Assembly (NCBI GenBank): GCA_001051155.2
Contig: JYIP02000013.1
Coordinates: 248,001 to 312,000, forward strand
Source of the DNA: Chrysoporthe austroafricana
Taxonomy: Eukaryota; Ascomycota; Sordariomycetes; Diaporthales; Cryphonectriaceae
Reading direction: 5' to 3'
Length of the DNA: 64,000 nt
The position numbers and the translations under genes were made by a program. The notes beneath the pieces are model-generated. The model was not told the origin of the DNA, made no database searches, and saw only the letters and a list, made by a program, of their open reading frames with translations. Of the stretch, positions 1-11,396 are shown one piece after another; the stretch's first letter is position 1; each line of letters opens with the position of its first letter.

Positions 1-14
1 TTCACGAGTCGGAC

Positions 15-3000
15 ATGGGTCTCGGCAAAGATGCTGTCTCCTCGGTTGTAATGTTGCGCCCTTTTCGAACGCTGTACACCTACGACAAGGAAATCCGTGA
101 CCGGTGCTCGAGGCTAGAGGCGGGGGAGAGCGAAGTCGCTCCGGAGCAGCCAACAGCAAAAGAAACCGCCGAGGCAGCTGCAGCAGCGGCCACACCGGTG
201 CAAGTTGATGCCACAGACTTGCCAAGTACGGGCGACGCAGTTGATGTCCCATCAGAGCCAACGACTGAGAAAGCAGGCGCGGCAGTCGGGGCGACGCAAT
301 TGGCACACGTCAAGACTTTGCTGCGGTTCATGGACGAGTATGTCGGAAAAAAGCTGGCGTATTTGAACAGCGTATACTGCGAGAAGATCTTTTTTTCCGA
401 TATCTGGTATCTATTCACGCCCGGAACTTTCGTCATCTCCTCAAACGGCAAGCAGGAGTACCGGGTTGTCAGCCTCCAATCCAAGCGTCACAAGGGCACT
501 GACCGCTGGGCCACTTTCCGCGACACGGAGGCACACAAACCTGAGGACTCACAGAAGAGCCATGACATAACGATTCATTGCGTCTACGTTCACTTCGACG
601 GCAAAGAGCTTGGTCCGGTCCTTGAGGAGTTTTGTATGGATAAGTTTGACGGCGAAAGGAACGTCACATCGCTGGAGGTCTACCCGCTTCGGTTCCACGT
701 CCTTAAAAACATCAACGAAAGGTCGTTGAAGCTGTTCAACAATGAGGTTGCCGGCACCCTGGAAGACAAGCTGGAGAGAAGCATGCGACTGCTCCGAGAA
801 AAGCTCATCAGCAGAGGCAAGATGTTTGTTGAAGTCGCAGCCGTGAAGCATATGTACTACGCGGGTCTAGCTCTCGACACACATGACGAGATCGAAAGCC
901 AAGTTATGATTGATTTTGGAGAAGCCTTCTCGGGGGAAGAGCGGAGTAAATTGCGCCCAAAGATTCAAAGGCTTGTGGTTGGGGTCCCGCAAAGCGAAAC
1001 CAGCAAGGCCGGAGAAGCGTGCGACGCCACGTGCTGCTGGGGAGAAAACGTCCTCGATGACTCCTTTGCGGAGATGAACAAAAACCAGAACTTTATCAAC
1101 AATATGATGTCTGAGATAAGGGAGGTTCCGCACAAGCTTCCGTCGGTCACTATATTCCCACGGTCGCTGGAGGATATCAAGACAGTAGAGAACTCGTTGA
1201 CCGACGAAGAGCTCTTGATCATGTCCTCTTCCGCCTTTGGGTTTGTGCTGCACAACCGAACATGGGGTGAGAACCATTTTCCTGACGGCCTCCCCCATCG
1301 CATCTGCACTCTTTCTTTCCTTTGAGTTTCCTGAAGCCGCACAAGCTGACGATAACGCTAGCTAAGCTGGACTTGGATCACCTCTGCCGCATCGAAGAGT
1401 TCGCATCAGATGTGATGGCTGATCTGGATGGCGATTCGGATGAAGACAATGAGGGTGCTTTTGGCCAGCTCGTCTTGCCATCGGGCCATAAGAGGATGGT
1501 GCTGTCTCTGATCTCACAGCATTTCAGAAACAAGGAGTCCCAGAGAAACGAAGATGACCAAGTCGACATCGTCAGAGGGAAAGGTGGGCCGTCTTCAAAG
1601 CACCGGACCATCACGTTCTGTCACTGATCAAGTAAAGGTGCCAGGCAAGGGCTTGATCATCCTCCTGCATGGAGCACCGGGAGTCGGGAAGACCACGACA
1701 GCTGGTAAGAGTAACGGCACCATATACGCCGCTGAATTCAGGGAGTTCACTTCGCCGGGTATATCTTTGATCGCACAAGACCTAGAGTGCTAACCATCCG
1801 CGCACAGAGGGTGTAGCCGAGAGATTTAGGAAGCCTCTGTTTCAAATCACATGCGGTAAGTGCCATTACGCATAGCCCAAGCGTACGAGCGCTAATTGCA
1901 CTTTCAAACCAAGGTGACCTCGGATCCAATCCCAAAGACGTCGAGGCTGCATTACAGATGAACTTCGCACTTGCCAACAAGTGGGACTGCATCCTCCTGC
2001 TTGATGAGGCGGATGTGTTCCTGGCGGAGAGGAGACGGGAAGACTTCAACAGGAACGGACTGGTTGCAGGTAAGCCTCAAAGCAAGAGCGTGAACGAGTG
2101 AGACCCGAGATATTGATCGCATTTCTATATGATAGTATTTTTGCGAGTCCTGGAGTACTATGCTGGCATTCTCTTCCTGACGACTAATCGCATCGGAGAT
2201 TTCGACGAGGCCTTCGCATCCAGAATCCATATGAGCCTACACTATCCGCCTTTGGACGAGGTCTCTACGATTAAGGTGTTTAGACTAAACCTAGGCCTCA
2301 TCAAGAAACGTCTCAAAGACAAGGTCAAGATCCAAGAGGACGAAATCATCACTGAGGTCGGCAGATACTGGCGGGAGGAACCGGAGGCCAGGTGGAACGG
2401 ACGTCAGATCCGAAATGCTTGCCAGACGGCTTTGGCGCTGGCCGAGTTTGACGCCCAGCCTAAAGGACAAAAGTACAACCTCAAGACGAAATCGACGAAA
2501 AGGATTGAGCTCAAGCTGCACCACCTGTATGTGGTCTCAAAGGCCTACCTTGAATTCATGGACTACCTCAAGGCGGTTCACGGAACCAATGCCGAACGTC
2601 GCGCAAATGAGGCAGGGCTCCGCGCGCTGGACACGCTCTTTAGCGCTTTCGAAATGAAAGGGGGCAGACATGGTGGTAGCCTTCCGGGACGGTCCTCTAC
2701 CAGAGGCGAAAGTCCCCTCCACAACTTCAAGCTTGGGTCGGCTTCCAAGACCCAGCCAGGCACGGCCATTCCGCGATCAGAAGGGTCAATCCACCAGGGT
2801 TATAACACAGGCTTCTATCCTACCCAGCAAGCCCGAGAGGATCCCCTCGCCCAAGGACAGGATATGCAGGAGAGTCAGTGGCCACCCACAGGCAACCAAT
2901 ATCCTGACGATCCGCAGTCCCAAACGCTCCGATATGGAATGCTCGCCGCTCAACAAATGCCCGCTGCGAGCTATCCCCAGCCTCCCTATCCAGGCCAGAT

Positions 3001-3181
3001 GCACGGGCAATATCGTCAATTTCAGGAACCGCTTCACGCTCCTTCGTCGCCACCAAACCCGCATCCTGGACCTTCCAGGGCGCCGGCTCCCAGACTACCG
3101 CCACAGGTTACAGTTTCGAGATATTCGGACGCTGGCGAAGAAAGTGGTCAGTGGTCAGATCAAGCACATCAAGGAAGATGA
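15..3181 (+). CDS. AAA+ ATPase with large N-terminal fungal domain (DUF7025-like)
   Basis: Exons by inspection: 15-1266, 1362-1583, 1645-1704, 1808-1855, 1914-2069, 2136-3181; the sum is 927 residues. A long N-terminal region (about residues 1-480) resembles the uncharacterised domain found before fungal AAA modules. It is followed by Walker A GAPGVGKT (about residue 501), Walker B LLLDEAD (about 555), a sensor-type TTNR, and a helical lid. The last 170 residues or so are rich in Pro, Gln and Ser and look disordered. The frame is open upstream of the ATG at 15 to the window edge, so the true start may lie outside. ATP-driven remodelling is inferred from the AAA core; the substrate is unknown. 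All key AAA residues appear present, so the gene looks intact. Confidence 0.85.
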
Positions 3182-3856
3182 AATTAGAACGAGATTAGAA
3201 ATAATTTTTTCTCCTGAGCAACCGATTGGTTTGCCGGCCAGCTTATATTTCTTTTTGTCTTCTCAGCGCAACCGTCCTATCTACTCTAACACAATTTGCT
3301 TGAGTAGAGGTTTTTATAACAGAGACTTTGGATTCGTCTTTTCTACAGGTGCAAAGCTTGGCGGTAGCAATTACCAGAGTTTCGTCATATATAATCAAAA
3401 GACCAATAAAAAAAAGAAAATACAAGATGGTTCATGGAGCCGTCATGGCGTCAAAGAGCCCCGAGGTTGGAGGTCCAGCTTGCATGCAGCGGGATTGCAC
3501 CAGCCAGAAAGGAAGAAGACAGCCCACGTCTCTGTCCTATCGTCACCATCTCTTTCACCGGTCTTGCAGGGCGAGCTCGCCTGTAGCAGGGAAGGGAAAG
3601 CACTCTCTCCTCAGCGGCAAGTCCTTCTCAGAAACCACCGATCGGAGGACCGGCTATGGAACAACCTGTGCGCTGCAGAAAGGTTTAAGCTGGAACAAGT
3701 CTTTTATGATTATTTCGACCCTGTAATTTGGAACAAGCCTTTTTCAAAGCGGGGCGCTGCTAAATATATATAGCCTCGCTTGCTTACGGTGTTCAGCTCT
3801 CCAGCCAGCCATCATGTCTGCCCCCACGCCCCTGACAACGGTCCACAGCACATCTC
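3182..3856. other. Intergenic spacer, convergent genes
   Basis: This lies between the 3' end of the AAA gene and the 3' end of the broken regulator. Open frames here are short and lack family motifs. Short A/T-rich runs near 3400-3425 could be 3' UTR. I see no other feature. Confidence 0.5.
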
Positions 3857-6486
3857 TCACTGGCCTCGTAAGCTGTGCCATATCTCCTCCAGCTCCCTCG
3901 TCGCACCCTCCTCCTTTGCCACGGCTCTCGAGAACCACTGGTACAACTGTTTCAGTTGGCAGACACACAGCACAATCCCACTGTCCCCCCAAACTGCCCA
4001 AGCCTCCCCTCGCTCTTTCCAGCCCAGTAAGCCGGGATCGTCGTCCGCCGCATTGAATATGTCCACAGCATTCTGATGCTCGTCATGCGCCGGCAGGCAC
4101 CTCCGGCATGCTGTAGTCTGCGCGGTATACGAGATCGCAACGATGGCACTCATCAGAAAGCCAGGGATGGCGAGGGGGTTGTAGGAAGCCCGCCGGTACC
4201 CTGACCACCAACGTCGGCAGGCCAGTCCAAGTTCCATACGAAGGAGCGCGCAATCTGCGCTGCATTCCACACCGCGACCCGGGGACATTGCGAGGCCATC
4301 CAAGTTCGCAGTCGGGCCTGGGGCTTGTGTACGGCCGCCAGCGCGTCCGCTCTCCCGTTGACGATGATCAACGTCCCGCGGCCGGAGACGGTCCTGTAGG
4401 CTCGGAGCAGGCTGAGCGGCGCGTGCATCTTGAGGCTCGAGAGGTGCTAGAGGGTGAGGGTGATGTGGTCGAGGAGGTGTTCGGGATCTTTGTCTGCTTT
4501 GCTAATGCTCGGATCCGGACGTTCGTTTCGTGTCTTGTTGCTGGTCTCGAGAACTCGGGCGCTCATCCTGCACTCCTCCTCCATCCCCTTCTTCCACGTG
4601 CCCAAATGACCCTTCCACACCTCAATAGGGGCACCAGGCGTCAATTTCGTAACGATCTCATCCGACGCAGCGCTGTGCGCTTCGTGTGCGGCCTCCCAAA
4701 TTCCGCCCTGCAGGGCGCACAGGCCGAGGTGCCGGTCCAGCGCGGTCAGGCGGTAAGGGATCCGTTGCCGCTGCGGCTGGTCGGCCTCGAGGAGCGCGTC
4801 GCGCATGAGGTAGCTGAACAGGGCTTTCTCGCGGCCCGAGGGCTCGTCCCACTGGAGGCGGCGGCGCTCGTCTTCGGTGGGGGAGGACCAGAGTTGGGGG
4901 ACTTGGGGAGGGGGATGCAGAGCTCGTGGTAGCAGATGGATGGGGGCTGGTCGAGGAGGATGGAGAGGTAGGCGTCAACACGGAGCGCCGAGAAGGCGAG
5001 TCTACGCCGACAGGTTAAGACAGGCTGCTGGTAGGGAGGCATGTACTAACGCGGCAACACAGGGCGTACACGATACACAGCAGGAGGCTTTGCAGCACGT
5101 GTAACGAGGGCGTTGAATCCTACTTCTGTCTGAAAGAGTTGCCACAACATGCAGTGAGATAGGGCAAGACATACGTGCCCGGGAGCCGCCAACATCTGCT
5201 CGAATATGAGCTTCTCGAGCAGATGGTACTCGGAGCTGCCCGAGACCCAGCTGGCGAGCATCGCCATCGACCCCAGTAGAAGCTCCGGGGCGTGTTTAAT
5301 GTTAAACGTCGGGGCGTGTAAGATCGTCCAGTACGGGTGTATTTCGGCGAAGAAGATCTGGATGAGGCTATCAACTAGTTTTGGGTACTTGGTGATGATG
5401 TCGAGCAGGGAGCTCGTTGTGTCGATGTGCTCGTCCCCAGGTGACAGTGGCGTAGCAGGAAATGCTGGGCCGTTGCTCTCCGTCGCGAGATTGAACTGGT
5501 AGGTCGTGGCCCTGCTCGGCGGACTGTTATGGGTTCTAGTCTGTGTTGTCGAGAGAGGCGTGAGCATGTCTCCACAAGGCCTGCTCGCCTCTGCTTGCCC
5601 TGCGGAGGTGCCATATTCATATGATGATAGCGCATCATCTATCTCGCTTCCAAAGGACTGGACAGAGGTAAAGCCGGTTTCTAGTGCTTGCGTCGGCCTC
5701 GTATTGCTCGTCAGTTGGGATAAGGGCGGTCGATCGTTGAGTTGGGTTTCAGACGTGAGGGAGGACGGCGAGTGAAGCGGCCAGGCCTGCTGGTGGCCAT
5801 GATGCAGATAGGACTGTGGTATGTCGCCAACGGGTTGGTGCGGCCATGCCTCGGTCAGGCTGGTTTCCGTACCATAACTTTGAAAACTGATCAAGGCCGC
5901 CCACACGTGTTGATTGTCGTCATGTCCGGCAGTCAGTGTCGTGTCGATGACTGGACCTACCGGGGCCCCCGGATGGTGATCATTACGACAAATATCGACA
6001 GCTGCGCTCTGTGCCGCCGGTCCAGGTGATGGGGATACGTTTTCCCGCAACGAAGACCTCACACAGTCTCTTCCGCTGCCAATACAGAATGTGCAGGGAG
6101 TCGAATCGTTGCATGTGAGGTTCGCGTCCTGGCATGAGGCACAAGCCGCAGATTTAGGGCACGAAGTGCCAGTGACACTTGCAGGGTGAAGCTCAATATG
6201 CCTCTTCAGAACATCGCTAGAGGTTACTATTAGACCGACCACCCGTCACATGGTCACAACGCAAACGAGGGCAACAAGACAAGGGGGCTGACCTCCTTGC
6301 ATATCGGCGCCCGCATATTAGACACTAATGCGCATGGTGTGAACCGTGCGATTTAGCATAGCGGTTGAGATGCTCCTTTCTGGTGAAATGCCTGCCACAG
6401 CCCGGCACGCTGCACTGAAACCTCCTCTCGGAAGTTAGAGCAGCTGCGGCTTGCCCTGAGGTGCCTGTCGACAACAGAAGTGGCAT
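3857..6486 (-). pseudogene. Decayed C2H2 + Zn2Cys6 transcription factor
   Basis: Reading leftward from an ATG at 6486, the order is: a C2H2 finger beginning CSVPGC; a second finger CLIC...RHIELH split by an intron (6217-6292); a Zn2Cys6-like CASCQDANLTC segment; a Ser/Pro-rich linker; and a fungal regulator middle domain (PYWTILHAPTF, later LRVDAYLSILLDQPPSICY). Lesions seen: Tyr for the first zinc-binding His of finger 1 (6358-6360); an in-frame TAG between the fingers (6325-6327); a segment of roughly 50-60 residues normally present before the RRRLAF motif that seems missing (about 5045-5110); a one-base frameshift in a run of five G (4896-4900, plus strand); a TAG at 4447-4449; and another frame change near 4200-4250 before YNPLAIPGF. 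Each is inferred from resumption of family-like sequence in another frame or beyond a stop. Together they argue for a dead gene. One or two could be assembly errors. Confidence 0.8.
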
Positions 6487-7350
6487 TGTGTGGCCATGGA
6501 ATTACCCATGAAAGGAAGGGTGTATCAGGACACAGATCCCTCACTAATCGCAATGCTGGGCATGTGGGATGGCGGTCTTTGACGGTTTGGGAGCGAAAGC
6601 ATGATGTGAAAGCTTGGGGTCACAGCAGCAGCATCAAAGCAGGGCGGAAGCAAAAGTTCGCTGATCGTTGTGGTTACACAGCGCCAGAAGCAACCCGGAC
6701 CGGAAAGCCTTCAGCTCGGGGCGCCAAATGCACATTGGGTGCTTGAAAGCCTCGAACCACTTCTAGCTTGCTGCTTATCAATATGGTTGACACCCTGACG
6801 TTTCCGGCGTGCGCTAGCCCGGTCCCGGGTGAGAGCCATCTCAAGCTGAGCGGCACTAAGACCTTGTGTCCTACCTTGAATTGCAGATGTGGGATGCAAG
6901 CAAGGGCGCGAGGCCCCTGATGTGGGATGATGCATCATGTGGGATGCATCCCACATGGGTGACACATGTAGTGATGCTAGGAACAGTATCGTGGCGTTCT
7001 TCTTGCCCTGCTTTCAACACCACGGCGCGAGCTGAGCTTATGCTAGTAAAGTCTCGACTGAATTTGTCATTTCGGGACAATTCCGAGGCGAAAACGATGC
7101 ATACTGCGACTCCCGCGTATGCTCCTTCGCTGCCGCAGGGCGCGCGCCTAGTCTTGTGTCGCGCAATCTTTTCCACGTCTTTTCCAGCTTACACTCCTGT
7201 GTGGAAAGCAGTCCCCTTGAGCTATATTTGAACGCTGGCTTCCAAACTTGTCTGCAACACTTGTCAGAGCACTTCGTTACTGTCAATCCAACAACAGGTC
7301 AAATTGTAATCGTTACTACTACACCAGAACCCACCGCCCACAAAAAAAAA
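6487..7350. promoter_or_regulatory. Divergent promoter with five ATGTGGGATG boxes
   Basis: This spacer separates the divergent starts of the broken regulator (minus) and the NmrA-like gene (plus). The 10-mer ATGTGGGATG occurs at 6562-6571, 6887-6896, 6920-6929 and 6937-6946, and inverted at 6947-6956. The last two abut as a perfect palindrome, extended by one base on each side to 6936-6957. Five identical 10-mers within 400 bp are not expected by chance. They most likely form a binding array for a regulator; which protein binds is unknown. Confidence 0.6.
6936..6957. repeat. 22-bp perfect palindrome
   Basis: Two ATGTGGGATG half-sites face each other without a spacer, flanked by C and G that also pair. 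Such a symmetric site suits a dimeric DNA-binding protein. It sits near the middle of the divergent promoter. Confidence 0.8.
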
Positions 7351-8313
7351 ATGAGCGAGACCATCAACAAAGTGTGCTTGGCCGGGGTAAGTCCAGCTCC
7401 GAGATCCTCAGCTCCCTTCCACGCCCCCTAATTCTGTCATTAGGCAACTGGAAACCTCGGTCCCGCGATCCTCGAGCAACTTCTTGCCGCTGGCTTCCAA
7501 GTCACCGTGCTCACCCGGCAGGAAAGCACCCATGCGCTCCCATCCGGCGTGTCAGTGGCTCGAGTTGACTACGACTCTGTGGAATCGCTCGCCAATGCCT
7601 TGAAGGGCAAGGATGCAGTTGTCTCGACGTTGGGCGACGCAGCCCAGGGACGACAGCTGAACCTGGTCGAGGCCGCCTCCCAGGCAGGCGTGAAGCGCTT
7701 CATCCCCTCGGAGTTCGGCTCCAACACCGTGAACCCGAAAGCTGCCGCCTTCCCGTGCTATGCCAACAAAGTTGCGGTGCAAAAAGCCCTTGCGGAAAAG
7801 GCCAATGTGCCGGGAGGGATGACCTACACGCTCATCCTGAATGGCCCGTTCCTCGATTGGGGCCTCATGGTCGGATTTATCCTCAATGTCAAGAACAAAT
7901 CAGCCACACTCTACGACGGTGGTGACCGTGTGTTCAGCAGCACTACTTTGCCCACCATTGGGAAGGCAGTGGCAGGCGTCCTCCGCAACCCAGATGAGAC
8001 CAAGAACAGGCCGGTTTACATCCAGGAAACTGCCACAACGCTTCGCGCTCTTACAGCTCTGGGCAAGAAGGCCACAGGTCAACCGGAGACATGGACGGAG
8101 AAGGAGGTCGCCATAGACGAAATGTTGGCCGAAGGCTGGTCGGAGCTGAAGAAGCCGAACGCGGACCCACACGTGTTTGCCCTGAAGTTCATCATTGCTA
8201 CGATTTGGGGCGAGGGAACTGATTCGCACTTCGACAAACTGGACAACGATCTACTGGGGATAATGGAGCTGACAGCCGAGGAGCTGCAATCAGTAGTGGC
8301 GCGATATGCGTAA
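7351..8313 (+). CDS. NmrA-like / isoflavone-reductase-type NAD(P)-binding protein
   Basis: Exons 7351-7386 and 7444-8313 give 301 residues. The intron interrupts the dinucleotide-binding motif, which reads AGATGNLG after splicing (about residues 11-18). Further family marks are VVSTLGD, the segment AGVKRFIPSEFGSN, and a lysine in CYANKVAVQ at the usual catalytic or substrate-site position of atypical short-chain reductases. Members either reduce phenolic or secondary-metabolite substrates or act as redox-sensing regulators of the NmrA type; the sequence does not decide which. The ATG follows an A-rich leader. The gene is divergently transcribed from the decayed regulator and appears intact. 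Confidence 0.88.
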
Positions 8314-9102
8314 GGGAAGACGTGGTAAATGTAAAGCGAGCTGCTTTTTTTGCATTTTTGTATTGGGCATTCTGCGGCTGCAGAAGACTAGCATAAATCA
8401 ATACGACTAAATGGCATGTTTCATCGCTTCTATGGCCGTCAAATTGACTGGGGTTGTCGGAACTGTCTTCATAGCTCATGCTATCTAGGAATTGTCTACT
8501 CATGTTGAACTGGAGACCATCGCGGTGTCAAAACCGTCCACGGCTGGCATCATGCCACGATATATGAATTGAGGATGACAGCAGGGCCATCTGGTTCTGT
8601 AACACCTTCTCTCTACACCACTTCCATAGATAGGTATCAGATAATTCCGTACACTAGACGACCTCTTTTATATGCACCATACTCCAGAGGTATTGTAAAT
8701 GAGTCATTCACAATGGTTCAATACCAAAGTAGATTGTAGGGTTGCGTATAAAGAGATGTAGACATTTCTTCCAAAGTAAAGAACAGGAAATATTGTTTCA
8801 CAGATGATAATCATATTGGCGATTTCCCAGTTATCAAGCGGGATGTTCGCTAGGCCACTTGACGTCGTTGCGAGTGTCCGCAGTCTTCTTAGCGCAAACT
8901 GACAATGAGCCCGCACGTGCGATGGAAAACCGGATCACCTAGATAGACGCCATGAATAGCCTAACGAGACTTTCTCGAGACTCCGTGTGCAGTCCAAAAA
9001 CCATGCCCCTAGATCAGCTTCCCCACCCATTGGGATCAAGATGATACCACCCCCACGCCAACTCGGATCTTACTTCGTAGACTTCGTCAATGTCTCTTCT
9101 AT
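8314..9102. other. Intergenic spacer
   Basis: This lies between the convergent NmrA-like gene and tyrosinase. It is moderately A/T-rich with no supported reading frame. The short T-rich segment near 8345-8360 may belong to the 3' end of the upstream gene. Confidence 0.5.
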
Positions 9103-10441
9103 TCATACATACATATAACAGAAAGGTCCGTCAATAGTGGACGATACAGTCTGCACTTTCTGTTCGGGAGCAAGAACACCAAAGTCAATCAGTGTTTCCA
9201 AGGTGACGTTCGGGCTCGGCGGCTCATTGAAGGCGGTCTCTGTCCCAGCTGTCTGCCAGGTCCGATTCCACGGGTTCTGATTCTGCCAGATCGCCCACAC
9301 ACGGTCCACCTGGGCATGGTGTAACCAAAAGGCTGGATCCCCAGCGCTGGCGTAAGCGTCCCAGCCAAGACCACCCATGGTGAAGTGCCCACCGGCGTGT
9401 ACGCCATCAATAGCTTCGAGGGCGGAGTCGAAGCATGCGACATCCTTGCAAGCGTTGAGCAGCGTGAGCACCTTCGTAGGTCTGGTGTTATTGCTCCAGA
9501 TGGCGCTGATATCGCGCACCAGACACCGAGGGTTATAGTCGAGGCCGCCATCACCGTCGTAGGGCTGAAATGCCACGGGACCAAGATGCACTTGGTATTT
9601 ATCAGGGGTAAAGGGTCCGGAGTAGACACAGCCACCGCCCGTAGCGGGCGCCAGTGTGAGGTTGATACCGAAAGCTGAAATGTTTGTAGGTCCGTGAGGA
9701 ATGGATCTGCCATTGCTACCCATAGAGTAGGGCGAGCCGTCGAAGACGGTCGACTTTCGAGGATCTTCCCAGGAGAGGGTCCAGTCCCAGTAAGGCTGGT
9801 AGCCAGCCCTTGTAACCGCACTCACCACGCAGGGCTGTCTCGTATAACCAGACTAGGTACCGGTGAAAAGGGAAGAAAAGCCCCTAGATATACATATCAG
9901 TATACATTGTTCATGATCATAAGTCGAAATTGTGACTGTCCAAATATGAGGCAACCCACGCTGAAGTGTACATATGGGGTTCTTTGAATATGTACTCCAG
10001 CGAAGTCATCAAATCGACTTCGAGCGCCAGGCATATCTACCCTTGAACTCCAGGGCGCTTTGTTCTGGAGACAATAAACAGCATCGATATAATCAAGACG
10101 GTCTTGTTTTGAAAAGCTTCCCCTGTGCCACAGCAGCGTCAGCATGCCGATATATTCTTGTTGTTGTTGTTCTTAAGATTCGGTTGAAGGTGTAGACTTC
10201 TGCTGAAAATGTGAAAGGCACTGTACCACTCTTGCCTGTATACCAGATTTTCTGGCCTGCAACCCGTCTTACGAGCTCTCACTGTTTCTTTGATATAGTC
10301 CTGGTATTTCCCTTGAAGATCAAGAATCTGCTTGGATGCCATATTCTCAGGGTGTTCGCTCCCACGGTTGTCCAGAATAGCAGCGCCTGAAGACAACGAT
10401 GCCAGAGAAAAAAGCATCACACACAGCAAGGGGGGAATCAT
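9103..10441 (-). pseudogene. Secreted tyrosinase with a 4-nt duplication frameshift
   Basis: Exons 10227-10441, 9960-10122 and 9103-9883 encode a signal peptide (MIPPLLCVMLFSLASLSSG) and a type-3 copper oxidase. CuA histidines sit in FAGVHI, PYVHF and FPFHRY; CuB histidines in VHAGGHF and FWLHHAQVD. Exons 1 and 2 splice in phase into exon 3, but the frame breaks between CGYK and the expected GYQPYWDW. The plus strand carries AGCCAGCC at 9801-9808; removing one AGCC restores the conserved motif. No intron of usual length with a matching phase covers the break. Such enzymes oxidise phenols to quinones. As written, translation would leave frame before CuB, so the gene is probably inactive or the site is a sequencing error. 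Confidence 0.75.
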
Positions 10442-11396
10442 TTTGATAAGTTGCCAACCATTATAATGCGTGGATAAGTGCTTGGTCTCTCTTTGAGCGA
10501 AAGGAAGAATACCAAAACCTACAATAACCTATTCATTCCCCAAACTGCCGACGCACCTCTCTAGTTATACACATCTTGCACACCTTCCCAGCCGCCGAGC
10601 TGAACTCCATTCGAGGCACTTCACCACAAGCGGACGATCCGCCCTCCTTCCTCCCTCAAAGCGTATCCTTGGGGGCATCATCGATGACCAGTCAGATGCG
10701 GCGCTGCTCCTCCACCGGTGATCCTAGAACATTTGCCTTTTTGTGGGTAAGCGCACGCTAACTAGACGAATATTCTGACCATCGTTACATACGAGCGCAA
10801 AAATAGCCTGTGTTTAGAGCCCAAGGGAAGAGACGCGTGGTCCAGAGCCAGACTCAGTTCGGCCGTAAGATACAACGAGCGCCTGGGACTATTGCGAGGG
10901 CATCAAGCCACAATTGCCAGAGTCGGTATGCTTGCGTCGGCTCAAATAAGCCTATTGTACCAGCACTCTCGTTGACTGTGGCTGATTGAGATGGTGGGAG
11001 ATGACCTCCTCGGGGGTATGATAATGGAAGGAGGTATGCCATATATCCCACATTGGCTGACGTCCCGTGAGGTTCGCGGCCGATCCCTGCCAAGCTTTCC
11101 CTGTAGACAATTGTTCCGAGCTGACCATTGTACGACGCTGGGCAGAGACTCGTTTTCTGCAATGTTTCTAGCCAGATAACTGACTGGATACTGAGGTGGC
11201 ACCAATGAGCCTGAAGATAAGTTGGCGAACGAGATCATTGTGCCGAGACAACAAGTCATTTGCCCCATGAATCAAAGACTTTCTCCCTTTTAAATATTGG
11301 TATTCATCCAACATTCTCGATCCTCAGTATTTCCCCATTCACCTATACTTCGAGACATCTTTTTAAGACGCTCCTCTGAGTCTCTTGGATCTAACC
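10442..11396. other. Divergent intergenic spacer
   Basis: This lies between the tyrosinase start (minus) and a small secreted-protein gene (plus). No supported gene was found; open frames here lack codon bias or motifs. It presumably holds the two promoters. Confidence 0.5.

Noticed and set aside
9780..9830. An intron explaining the tyrosinase frame change
   Set aside because: Candidate splice sites give a gap too short or the wrong phase, and would remove conserved residues.
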